Positions 9,003 through 16,942 of a stretch of DNA of 64,000 bases are shown in pieces; the stretch's first letter is position 1; every line of letters starts with the position of its first letter. Where the stretch lies: the NCBI RefSeq assembly GCF_014647795.1, contig NZ_BMPW01000001.1:372001-436000 (forward strand), given 5' to 3'. Below the pieces are notes generated by a model, which searched no databases, was not told where the DNA came from, and worked only from the letters and a program-made list of their open reading frames with translations. The translations under genes were made by a program, and so were the position numbers. The stretch is from Actinoplanes campanulatus (GTDB taxonomy: Bacteria; Actinomycetota; Actinomycetes; Mycobacteriales; Micromonosporaceae).

Positions 9003-10397
9003 TCATTCCTTCGCCGTCGCTCTCGTGGTTGCCGCTTTCCGGTCGCGCTCGGCCCACCCGGACGGCGCCCGCCCCACCACCGCCTCCGGGCCGGCCGGCT
9101 CACGGGTGGCCGGTGTGCGGGCCGGTTCGCGGAGGGTGGGGCGGTGACGGAGGGCCACGGCCGCGACCAGGAGGGCGGCCGCCGTCTGGCCGGCCAGCCA
9201 GGCCAGGCCGGCGCCGGTCACGCCGTGGGTGGGCAGCAGCAGCCAGGCCAGGACCAGGCAGGTCACGGCACGGATCAGGTTGAGGCGGCGGCAGAGCCGG
9301 AACTCGCCACGGGACCGCCAGTGCGCCACCGCCAGGTTCGCCACCGCGTCCGGGAGAGCGGCCAGCACCAGGATTCGCAACAGCGTTCCGCCCTCGGTGG
9401 CGTAGGCCGTGCTGAACAGGCCGAGCACCAGATCGCCCCCGGCCAGCAGGGCGACCGCGGGGACGCCGACCACGGCCGCCACCACGACGGCGGCGCGGGT
9501 GACGGTGACCTGGGCGGCGTTGGTCCGTTCCGCGTACAGGGCCGAGGCGACCGCCGGGGACACCATGAAGAGCATCGAGGCGGTCATCCAGGCCAGGTAG
9601 AAGTGGGCGTTCGCATCGGCGCCCAGCCGGGCCGTGACCAGCACCGGCAGGAGCGCCGCCGGACCGGCCTGGGTCAGGTTGATCAGATGATGGCCGGTGA
9701 GGGCGGCCCGCAGATGGGGCAGTTCGGAGCGCAGGCCGGTGAGCCGCGCCCGGGCGCCCGGGCGGAGCCGGCCCAGCGCGGCGACGATCGTGACCAGGCT
9801 GATCACCAGCGTCGGCAGGGTCCAGGAGAGCAGCACCGCCACCGTGCCGTGGAAGCCTGCGGCGAGCACCCCGGCCAGGGCGACGATCTTGCCACCGGCC
9901 ACGGCCAGGTTGCGCAGCAGCATGCCGTGCCCGGCCCGGTGGGCGACGTAGAGGTTGTCCAGCAGGGTGGTCAGCGTGACGGCGACGGCGGTGGCGATCA
10001 GCGCGGCCGTCGCGCCCGCCCCGGCCAGGAACGCGAAGTTCCCGGACACCGCCGGAACTGCCACCGCGGTCAGGGCGGCCGTGGCCGCGGTGGCCACCGA
10101 ACCGGCGAACAGGCCGGCGCCGACGACGCGGGACCAGGTTCCGGTGTCGATGCCTGGCAGGCGCTGGATGAACATGTGCCCGGCGCCCAGGTTGGCGATC
10201 ATGCTGACCGCGGTGGCGGCCGAGATGAGGGCGGTCGCCGGGCCGACCTGGTCCGGCGGGACGGTCCGCGCCGCCAGCATCCAGTAGAGATAGCCGAGAC
10301 CGCCGTTGCCCACCGTGGTCGCCATGATCAGCAGGCTGTTCCGGGCCAGTGAGTCCCCGGACAGCCGCCGGGCCGTGGCGATCAGCACGCGGTCCAC
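9003..10397 (-). CDS. Wzx-like polysaccharide flippase (MVF/MATE-like superfamily)
   Basis: A 464-residue, very hydrophobic protein with about 12-14 predicted membrane spans. It begins with the loop/helix pattern of lipid-linked oligosaccharide flippases ([31 protein letters not shown] is broken by the first helix turn) and continues with [18 protein letters not shown]. It would move lipid-linked repeat units made by the neighbouring glycosyltransferases to the outer face of the membrane. GTG 10397 overlaps the end of the upstream gene by 16 bp. No Wzy polymerase is clearly recognised, although the membrane protein at 11968-13935 could serve. Family-level call is firm; substrate unknown. Confidence 0.82.
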   Translation of the reverse strand: MDRVLIATARRLSGDSLARNSLLIMATTVGNGGLGYLYWMLAARTVPPDQVGPATALISAATAVSMIANLGAGHMFIQRLPGIDTGTWSRVVGAGLFAGSVATAATAALTAVAVPAVSGNFAFLAGAGATAALIATAVAVTLTTLLDNLYVAHRAGHGMLLRNLAVAGGKIVALAGVLAAGFHGTVAVLLSWTLPTLVISLVTIVAALGRLRPGARARLTGLRSELPHLRAALTGHHLINLTQAGPAALLPVLVTARLGADANAHFYLAWMTASMLFMVSPAVASALYAERTNAAQVTVTRAAVVVAAVVGVPAVALLAGGDLVLGLFSTAYATEGGTLLRILVLAALPDAVANLAVAHWRSRGEFRLCRRLNLIRAVTCLVLAWLLLPTHGVTGAGLAWLAGQTAAALLVAAVALRHRPTLREPARTPATREPAGPEAVVGRAPSGWAERDRKAATTRATAKE

Positions 10398-11971
10398 TCC
10401 GTCTTCTCCAGAACGGGGATCGGGCCGAAGGACCTCTCGGCGGAGGGTGCATGGTTCGCGTCGTCGGCGGGACGCGGGCCGGTGAAGCGGCCCCGGAAGC
10501 CCGGGCGGTTCACGCCGGCCGTGGCGTCCCCGGCGGGCGCGTCCGCGGGAGCGGCGGCGGTGTCCTTGGCATCCGGCTGTTTCCGATCAGGGATGACCGC
10601 CGTACCTCCGGCGCCCGGGTGATCGGTGCCGGGAACGGCGGCCGTCGCTCCCGGCGCGGGGCGATGTCCGCCGTCGGCGCCCGCGCCCGCTCGACCGGCG
10701 CCGTCGCGGGTCCCGGGCCGGTGCCGGCCGGCATCCACGTGGGTGCCGGGCCGGTGCCGACCGGCATCCGGGCGGGTGCCTGCGGCGCCGTCACGGGTAC
10801 CCCGCCGATGATCACCGGGAACAGCGGCATCCGTACGGGCGTGACCGGCGTCGTCACGGGTGCCCCGCCGATGACCGCCGGGAGCCGTTGCGTCGCCGGC
10901 GTTCGGGCGAGCGTGAGCAGCGCCGTTGTGGGTGTGGGCACCGCCCCGATCGGCGACCGCGGCATCGGCCGGGGCCGAGCCGGAACGACCGGAGTCGCCG
11001 CGCGTGGTGCCGGCGGCGGTGGTGGAGGTGTGCCGGCCCCGGCAGGAGGTGGAGCGGGTGACGACGGGCAGGCCGCGGGCGTAGAAGCCGGTGCTGATCG
11101 CGCCGACGCTGATGTCGATCGCGCGGAGGCAGCCGTCCGGGGGAAGGGCCGGGATGTGGACGGTCAGCGAGCGGACCGTGTCGGCGGCCACCGTCAGCGG
11201 GGCGCTTGCCACGATCCGGCCGCCGACCCGCAGCCTGAGCCGGGTGGTGGTGTCGGCCAGGCCGGCGCTGGCCACCCGGACCGGGACGGACAGGCCACGG
11301 GCCGGAACGGTGACCGGGCGGTTGATGGCGGCCGCCCAGCCGCTCAGGGCGACACTCAGGTAGCCGGGCTCGGCGGGGTGCGGAGCTTTCAGATACCCGC
11401 GGACGGCCACCGCCCCGACGGCCACCGCCAGCAGCACCGGGACGCCGACGATCGCGGCCGTCCGGGCGTACCCCGGCTCGTGGTTCTGACCATCCGCCGA
11501 GGCCGCGGCCCCGGCAGAAGGGTGACCGGCGGCATCGCGGGGAGGGCTCCCGCCGAGAGAGCGACCGCCGGGATCGGCTGAGACGGTCGCGTGGCCGCGC
11601 TGGGACGGCAGGACGGCCGGAGCGACCGCACGGCGGGTGGTCAGGCGCTCCCGCAGAAGGGCCGCCCCCGCGAGGAGCGTCGCGGTGGTGGCGCCGCCCA
11701 CGGTCAGCGGGACCGGCCGGACCTGATGCCCGGCGAGGTGCAGCAGCAGCGCCACCAGCGGCAGGGTGATCAGGCCACTGACGGCGGACAGGCCGGCCCG
11801 GACGGCCGGCAGCGCGGTCTCCGCCGGGCGGCCGGGCAGGGCGCGGATCCAGAGTTCGCCGATGGCGTAGAGCGCCACGAGGCAGAGCGGGGCGGCGAGC
11901 CAGGGCCGGCCGGCGGCGGCGAGGGCGCCGCCGAGGCCGGCGTACGCGAACAGCAGCGGCCGAATCATCAT
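10382..11971 (-). CDS. Unrecognised membrane protein with extracellular domain and His/Gly/Arg-rich repetitive tail
   Basis: A 529-residue protein of unknown function. Residues 1-110 contain about four membrane helices (MMIRPLLFAYAGLGGALAAA, then LITLPLVALLLHLAGH). A further helix near 175-195 is followed by a beta-rich outer segment (about 200-310, containing RLRLRVGGRIVASAPLTV). The last 200 residues are low complexity, with degenerate repeats such as HRRGTRD, RHRPGTHVDAG and RHRPGTRDGAG. The start ATG overlaps the upstream stop (ATGA) and its end overlaps the flippase start, so it is part of the polysaccharide operon. It resembles DUF1616-type membrane proteins in layout only. It may scaffold or anchor the polymer-assembly machinery. 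Confidence 0.6.
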   Translation of the reverse strand: MMIRPLLFAYAGLGGALAAAGRPWLAAPLCLVALYAIGELWIRALPGRPAETALPAVRAGLSAVSGLITLPLVALLLHLAGHQVRPVPLTVGGATTATLLAGAALLRERLTTRRAVAPAVLPSQRGHATVSADPGGRSLGGSPPRDAAGHPSAGAAASADGQNHEPGYARTAAIVGVPVLLAVAVGAVAVRGYLKAPHPAEPGYLSVALSGWAAAINRPVTVPARGLSVPVRVASAGLADTTTRLRLRVGGRIVASAPLTVAADTVRSLTVHIPALPPDGCLRAIDISVGAISTGFYARGLPVVTRSTSCRGRHTSTTAAGTTRGDSGRSGSAPADAAVADRGGAHTHNGAAHARPNAGDATAPGGHRRGTRDDAGHARTDAAVPGDHRRGTRDGAAGTRPDAGRHRPGTHVDAGRHRPGTRDGAGRAGAGADGGHRPAPGATAAVPGTDHPGAGGTAVIPDRKQPDAKDTAAAPADAPAGDATAGVNRPGFRGRFTGPRPADDANHAPSAERSFGPIPVLEKTEWTAC

Positions 11972-13935
11972 GCCCCCATGCGGACGCGCTGGCCCAGGCT
12001 GTCGAAGTCGAAGCGGTAGATCGCCACGTGCGGCCCGTCGTAGATCTTGATCAGCCAGGGCAGGGTGTCGAATTTGGTCAGCTGGGACCGGGTGAAGCCG
12101 GGTTTCCCGTTGTGCGGGATCGGCTCGTTGTTCTCGAAGTAGATCTTGATGTCCGGCACCTGTTCGGCCATCCGGCGGTCCACCACCAGGTATTCGAAGC
12201 GCCAGGTCCGAAGCTGCTCCAGGATGGCGGCGGGCATCGGCCTACCGGGCTGGGCGATGTACAGGTCGTAGGCGCGGAAGCTCTCCGAGCCGGTGGTCGG
12301 CTCCTGCTCGCCGTAGGACCCGAAGATCAGCCCGGAGTAGCGGTCGGCGACCAGTCGCGCGCCGCGGCCCCGGGTCTCCAGCAGCCATCGGGCGGCGGCC
12401 ATCACCTCGGGGGTGGCGGCCCGGGTGTCCGAGCCGAAGACCGGCGGGCCGGGCATGCGGTAGGCGGGGTTCATGCCGGAGGCCGTGTTACCGATCATCA
12501 CCAGGGCGCACCCGGTCAGCAGCAGGGCGCCGACCGGGCCGGATGCGGTCAGCCGCGAACGGCCGATCGGACGGCCCGCCCGGTCCAGCAGTGCGGTGAT
12601 CAACGGGGCGACGGCCAGGGCGATGCCGAGGTAGCTGAACGCCCAGGACCGCCGTGCGCCCTCCGCCCCGGAGGGCGTGAGGATCAGCAGGGTGGCCGGG
12701 AAGTAGAGGGCGCCGAGCAGCAGCATGGCGGCCGAGAGGGCCCGGGTGAGCGGTTCGGCGCGACGGCGGCGGCGCCACCAGAGCAGCGCGGCGCCGACCG
12801 CGGCGAGCAGGGCGAAACCCGGGGCGGCAAACGCGGCCTGCTGCTCCCACCAGGGGGCGATCGACTGGCTGAACAGGGTGCGGCCGCCGGAGCCGCCTCC
12901 CGCCATGCCGCCGAACTGGTCGAGCGCCCGGCCCAGGTACGGCTCGAGGTAGCGGCCGGTGCGCGGTGAGACGACGCCCATCCAGATCGCCACGGTCGCG
13001 CCCGTGGCGACGGTGAGCAGCCATCCGGTGCGGGCCGGGCCGGACAGCGCACGATCGCGCCAGGCGGCGACCGTGCAGCAGAACGCGACCAGTCCGAACA
13101 TGCCGGTCAGCCAGATCGCGGTGAGATGGTGGGTGGCGGCGATCGCCACGGCCAGCACCAGCGTCAGCGCGAACCAGCGGGCGCGGGCCGCCCGGCCGTG
13201 GGCGCGGACGGCGCGCAGCCCGGCCACCAGGGCCCAGATCATCACGGCGATCGCCAGCGACTCGTAGCCCAACTGGGTGTCGAAGTAGAGGAACGAGCTG
13301 TTGAGGCTGTAGATGATCGCGGCCGCGGCGGCGATCCGCGGGTCCGGCCAGAGCTGTCCGGCCAGGACCACGACACCGAGCACCACCAGTACGTGGGCCA
13401 GCATCAGCACGCACAGGGCGGCGTGCCAGACGGTGAGGCCGGTGAGCGAGGCCAGCGAGGCGACGGTGGCGTGCAGGCCGGGATAGTCGCCGATCACCCG
13501 GACGATCGGGTTCTGCTGGAACAGCACGCCGTCGAGGAGGATGTCCCGGCTCTGTCCCCAGTGGGCGTACTCGTCGTGGAACAGCGGTCCGGTGGGGTTG
13601 CGCAGCAGTTTCGGCAGGTAGGTGAAGCAGGCGTAGCCGATCAGGACGGCGAGCCGGAGCCGGTGGTCCGAGCCGCGGCGGATCCCCCAGTACGCCGCCG
13701 GCAGCGTGAAGACCAGCATCCCGCCCCAGAACCAGGTGAACGCGCCCTCCTGTCCCCATTCGGCCCGCCGGTACGCGATGACGAGCGCAGCGGCCCCGAC
13801 CGCCGCGGCGATCGTGAGACTGGTCCCGGCGACGGCCGGCCCGGCCCAGGCGCGCCGGGGCGGCTCGGGCGGCCGGTCGTCCCGCCGGTCGGTGGTACGG
13901 CCGACCGTGGCCGATGCGCTCGCCAGTTCGCTCAT
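11968..13935 (-). CDS. GT-C-like integral membrane glycosyltransferase or polymerase
   Basis: A 655-residue protein with about 11-12 predicted membrane helices and a soluble C-terminal domain of about 150 residues. The first outer loop carries FHDEYAHWGQSRDILLDG; an acidic D-E pair in this place is the hallmark of GT-C enzymes that use lipid-phosphate sugar donors. ATG 13935 overlaps the preceding stop (ATGA), which decides the start over longer in-frame options. Within the operon it could add sugars on the outer membrane face or polymerise repeat units. The donor, and whether it transfers or polymerises, cannot be read from sequence. Confidence 0.7.
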   Translation of the reverse strand: MSELASASATVGRTTDRRDDRPPEPPRRAWAGPAVAGTSLTIAAAVGAAALVIAYRRAEWGQEGAFTWFWGGMLVFTLPAAYWGIRRGSDHRLRLAVLIGYACFTYLPKLLRNPTGPLFHDEYAHWGQSRDILLDGVLFQQNPIVRVIGDYPGLHATVASLASLTGLTVWHAALCVLMLAHVLVVLGVVVLAGQLWPDPRIAAAAAIIYSLNSSFLYFDTQLGYESLAIAVMIWALVAGLRAVRAHGRAARARWFALTLVLAVAIAATHHLTAIWLTGMFGLVAFCCTVAAWRDRALSGPARTGWLLTVATGATVAIWMGVVSPRTGRYLEPYLGRALDQFGGMAGGGSGGRTLFSQSIAPWWEQQAAFAAPGFALLAAVGAALLWWRRRRRAEPLTRALSAAMLLLGALYFPATLLILTPSGAEGARRSWAFSYLGIALAVAPLITALLDRAGRPIGRSRLTASGPVGALLLTGCALVMIGNTASGMNPAYRMPGPPVFGSDTRAATPEVMAAARWLLETRGRGARLVADRYSGLIFGSYGEQEPTTGSESFRAYDLYIAQPGRPMPAAILEQLRTWRFEYLVVDRRMAEQVPDIKIYFENNEPIPHNGKPGFTRSQLTKFDTLPWLIKIYDGPHVAIYRFDFDSLGQRVRMGA

Positions 13936-15029
13936 GGGGTGACGGCACCTGCCGCGGGTGCCGTGCGGTGGGCCACCGCGGCGTAGACGTCCCGGGTCGC
14001 ACCCACCACGTCCGGCCAGGTCGGCAGAATCGCGGGACGGGTACGGCCGGCGGCCGCGGCGGCAGCGAGTGCGGCCGCCAACGCGGACTCGTCGTCCGGG
14101 TCGGCGAACCGCAGCCACGCGCTGTCCCCGGCCAGCTGCGCGACCTCACGGTGCGCCGGGATCGGGGTGGCGACGGTAGGCAGCCCGGCGGCGAGCGCGT
14201 CGGCCACCCCCATGCCGAACGCCTCGTACTCGGAGGCGGACACCGCCGCCGACGCGCTCGACAGGCAGGACTCGAAGGCCGCGTCGTCGAGCCGCCCGTG
14301 GAAGACCACCCGCCCGGCCAGCCCGAGGTCGGCGGCGAGCTGCCGCAGCCGGTCGCCGGCCGGGCCGGTGCCGACCACGTCGAGGCGGTGCTCCGGGCCG
14401 AGCCGGGTCATCGCCCGGATCACCCGGTCCACCCGCTTGTACTGCTCCAGCCGCCCGACGCAGAGGATGCGCCGGGTTCGGGGCGGCCGTGCGCTGGGGG
14501 CCGGCCGAGGGTCGGTGCCGTTCGGGATGACCACGATCCGGGTGGCGACCGCCGGGAAGTCCCGCAGCACCAGTTCGCGTTCGGCGGAGGTGACGCAGAC
14601 GACGGCCGAGGCGCGGTGCATGACGGCACGGCCGAGCGGCCGGTAGAGCGGATGCAGAGCGGCCCGGAAGCGGGTGTGCCCGGTGCCGTGGTAGTGCGGC
14701 GTGAACACCAGCGGAGTGCGGTTGCCCAGGGCGGCGCAGAGCGCGGCGAGGGCGTGGTAGCTGTGTGCGTGCAGGACGTCGTACTCGGCGGCGTGGGCAC
14801 GCAGCCAGCGCCACAGCGGGACGGAGAGCCGGTAGTTGCCGGCCGGGACGGTGAGCGGGAAACGGCGTACCACGACGCCGTCCACGGTCTCCACCGAGCG
14901 GGTGGCATGCTGGGTGATCACCTCGACGTCGTCGCCGGCGGCGATCAGGCCCGCGCAGAGCCGCTTGACATGGGTCTCCACCCCGCCGATGTCGGGGTGG
15001 TAGGCGTTCGAGACAACTCCGATCCTCAT
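13932..15029 (-). CDS. GT4-family glycosyltransferase (mannosyltransferase-like)
   Basis: A 365-residue GT-B enzyme. It starts MRIGVVSNAYHPDIGGVETH, has DVLHAHSYHALAALCAALG, TPHYHGTGHTRFR, VIPNGTDPRP, CVGRLEQYKRVDRVIRAM and the EX7E motif in EYEAFGMGVADALAAGLP. It most resembles phosphatidylinositol/lipid mannosyltransferases and exopolysaccharide GT4 enzymes. ATG 15029 overlaps the stop of the upstream GT2 gene by 4 bp (ATGA); the long in-frame extension upstream is antisense-like shadow of that GT2 and is not used. Being second after the GT2, it likely acts early in assembly of the lipid-linked unit. Confidence 0.86.
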   Translation of the reverse strand: MRIGVVSNAYHPDIGGVETHVKRLCAGLIAAGDDVEVITQHATRSVETVDGVVVRRFPLTVPAGNYRLSVPLWRWLRAHAAEYDVLHAHSYHALAALCAALGNRTPLVFTPHYHGTGHTRFRAALHPLYRPLGRAVMHRASAVVCVTSAERELVLRDFPAVATRIVVIPNGTDPRPAPSARPPRTRRILCVGRLEQYKRVDRVIRAMTRLGPEHRLDVVGTGPAGDRLRQLAADLGLAGRVVFHGRLDDAAFESCLSSASAAVSASEYEAFGMGVADALAAGLPTVATPIPAHREVAQLAGDSAWLRFADPDDESALAAALAAAAAAGRTRPAILPTWPDVVGATRDVYAAVAHRTAPAAGAVTP

Positions 15030-15892
15030 CGGGCGGCCCGGTCCTTGGCCCGGCGCCCGGCCTTGGCGCGCTTGGGCCGCCACTCCCGGGCGATGGTGCG
15101 CAGCACCCGCATCCCGTCGGTGAAGGCGTTGAGGTTGCTGACGCCGTGGATCCGGGAGTGCTCGAAGCTGGCCACCTCGACGATGGCCAGGTCGGCCCGG
15201 GCCGCGCGCAGGTTGAGCAGGGTCTCGATCTCGAAGCCGTCGCCCCACAGCCGGCCGTCCGTGTTGTTCGGGGCCGGCGAGGTGCTGTCCAGGTCGAAGA
15301 CGTCCAGGCAGTGCGCCCAGAACGCGTTGTAGCCGTAGCAGAGGTCGCTGTACCGGGTTCCGAACAGGACGTTGACCAGCGTGCTGAGGCACTTGTTGCC
15401 GGCCCGGCGCAGCCGGGTGATGTCGGCGCTGCCGCCGGCGCCGTGGAAGCGGGACCCCTTGGCGAAGTCGGCGCCGTCGCGCAGCGCCTGCACGAAGCTG
15501 GGGATCTCCAGCGGGTCGGTGGACCCGTCGGCGTCGATCATGACGATGATGTCGCCGGTCGCCTGGGCGAATCCGCAGGCCAGGGCGTTGCCCTTGCCCT
15601 TGCGGTTCTGCCGTACGACGTGGATGTCGGGACGCAGCCGCCGGGCCACCGCCACGGTGTCGTCGGTGGATCCACCGTCGACCAGGACGATCTCGTCCAC
15701 CTCCGGAAGCCGCGCGAAGACGTGCGGCAGGTTCTGGGCCTCGTTCAGTGCGGGGACGATGACGCTGACCCGGGGCCGTGGCTCGGCATCACCCTCGGGC
15801 GGGGTCGCCGGAATCTTGATCTCGATGTCGGTGGCGGTCAGGGACATGACGTCGCCGGTCTCGTCGGGGAGCACACGGTTGGCCGTGGGCAT
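15026..15892 (-). CDS. GT2-family glycosyltransferase
   Basis: A 288-residue GT-A enzyme: VSVIVPALNEAQNLPHVFAR, EIVLVDGGSTDDTV, the DXD-type IVMIDADGSTDP at about residue 115-126, and GDGFEIETLLNLRAAR. Layout resembles dolichyl-phosphate-mannose-synthase-like and polyprenyl-phosphate glucosyltransferases, but no C-terminal membrane helices are present, only a basic tail. Among four possible starts, ATG 15892 has a GGAG 6 bases upstream; 15946 and 15847 do not. It may make the lipid-phosphate sugar donor used by the GT-C-like enzyme two genes downstream; that link is inference. Confidence 0.8.
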   Translation of the reverse strand: MPTANRVLPDETGDVMSLTATDIEIKIPATPPEGDAEPRPRVSVIVPALNEAQNLPHVFARLPEVDEIVLVDGGSTDDTVAVARRLRPDIHVVRQNRKGKGNALACGFAQATGDIIVMIDADGSTDPLEIPSFVQALRDGADFAKGSRFHGAGGSADITRLRRAGNKCLSTLVNVLFGTRYSDLCYGYNAFWAHCLDVFDLDSTSPAPNNTDGRLWGDGFEIETLLNLRAARADLAIVEVASFEHSRIHGVSNLNAFTDGMRVLRTIAREWRPKRAKAGRRAKDRAAR

Positions 15893-15992
15893 GGCTGTCT
15901 CCGATCGGGGCATGGTGGGAGTCGGCCCGGTCCGGGCCGGGGGCATGGTGACGGGCCGGGGCGCGTGCGCCCCGGCGGGAAGAGAACGTGTG

Positions 15993-16748
15993 TCAGGCCT
16001 GCGGTGTGGTGACGGCCCAGTCGTAGACGTCCTGGCGGGAGGTCACGTCGCCGGTGGCTCCGGTGAACCCGATCCACCCGCGGTTCTCACCGGTGGTCTG
16101 GGCGACGTCCACGCTCTCGTCGAGCAGGAGCTGTTCGGTGGCGCCGGGCGCGAGGGCACGGGCGTGGACGGTGATCCGTTTCGCGGCGGCGTCGTAGCCG
16201 ATCCGGGCCCGGAACGGCTTGCCGAGCAGCGGCATCGAGGGCTCGGCGGTGGCGATGTGCTGGTCGGGGTCGCCGCCGAGCGTCACCGCGACGTGGTTGC
16301 TGTTGGGGTCGGGCGTGTTCTGGTAGGTGTCGAACTCCACCGCCACGCTGCGGCTGATGCCCCGGTAGCCGATCCCGCCGCCCCAGCCGCCGAGCGCCCG
16401 CGGGCCGATGCCCTGCGCCACGAAGGCGATGCCGTCGGCGCCGCTCCGGACGCCGCCGCGCAGGCGCGCCGTGAAAACGATCTCGAACGAGCGGGTCAGG
16501 TCCAGCCGCCTGACCAGCCAAGCCGATCCCATCTGCTTGAAGCCGTCGTTCGTGAGCCGGATGATGGGCTTGCGATCACCCTTGCGGGGGACCAGTTCGG
16601 CCGTCCCGCTGAGCGACAGCTCCCGGTCCGGCCGTGGCTTGCCGTCGGCCGCGAACGCTCCTCCGGATTGCGCCACGGCAGCCGTGGAGAGCAGTACAGA
16701 GGCCCAGAGAGCGCCCCGCGCCACTCGGGATGAACGAGAAAAACGCAC
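15993..16748 (-). CDS. Secreted L-type (legume-like) lectin domain protein
   Basis: About 251 residues. A signal peptide (basic start, ALWASVLLSTAAVAQSG, cleavage near GAFA) is followed by a single L-type lectin fold: GADGIAFVAQG, VAVEFDTYQN and PNSNHVAV match the metal- and sugar-binding Asp/Asn pattern of bacterial legume-like lectins, and RGWIGFTGATG ends the sandwich. GTG 16748 is preferred because GGAG lies 6 bases upstream and it gives a compact signal peptide; a TTG at 16793 would add 15 polar residues. It lies 100 bp upstream of the glycosyltransferase operon and may bind the polymer made there. A long untranslated leader precedes it. Confidence 0.78.
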   Translation of the reverse strand: MRFSRSSRVARGALWASVLLSTAAVAQSGGAFAADGKPRPDRELSLSGTAELVPRKGDRKPIIRLTNDGFKQMGSAWLVRRLDLTRSFEIVFTARLRGGVRSGADGIAFVAQGIGPRALGGWGGGIGYRGISRSVAVEFDTYQNTPDPNSNHVAVTLGGDPDQHIATAEPSMPLLGKPFRARIGYDAAAKRITVHARALAPGATEQLLLDESVDVAQTTGENRGWIGFTGATGDVTSRQDVYDWAVTTPQA

Positions 16749-16759
16749 GACATGCTCCG

Positions 16760-16890
16760 TTTCAGCGGATTTGCCCGACTTAGACTTGGCCAAAGCTAGG
16801 ACAGTCCGCGAAGCCGCGTTAGCGAGTCTCCGTTATTACCCCCGGATGGCTTCACCCCCGAGGGAACCGTACGTATGCGATCCATTGCCG
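16760..16890 (-). promoter_or_regulatory. Structured-looking leader of the lectin gene (possible riboswitch of unknown class)
   Basis: The 194-bp gap before the lectin start contains, on the minus strand, GGTTCCCTCGGGGGTGAAGC, then a CATCCGGGGGTAAT block, a CGCGGCTTCGCG hairpin and a CTGTCCTAGC segment. The GGGGGTGAAGCC block recalls the c-di-AMP (ydaO/yuaA) riboswitch outline often found before secreted wall-acting proteins in actinobacteria, but other conserved blocks are not clear by eye. I see no coding sequence here. Confidence 0.25.
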
Positions 16891-16942
16891 ATAGTAGGCA
16901 GAAATGGGCGGTTTTCCGGCGGGGTACCGGCGAGTAACAGCC

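Noticed and set aside
16749-16942. A firm c-di-AMP riboswitch call for the lectin leader
   Set aside because: Only one block (GGGGGTGAAGCC) resembles the class; the other conserved segments could not be matched by eye.
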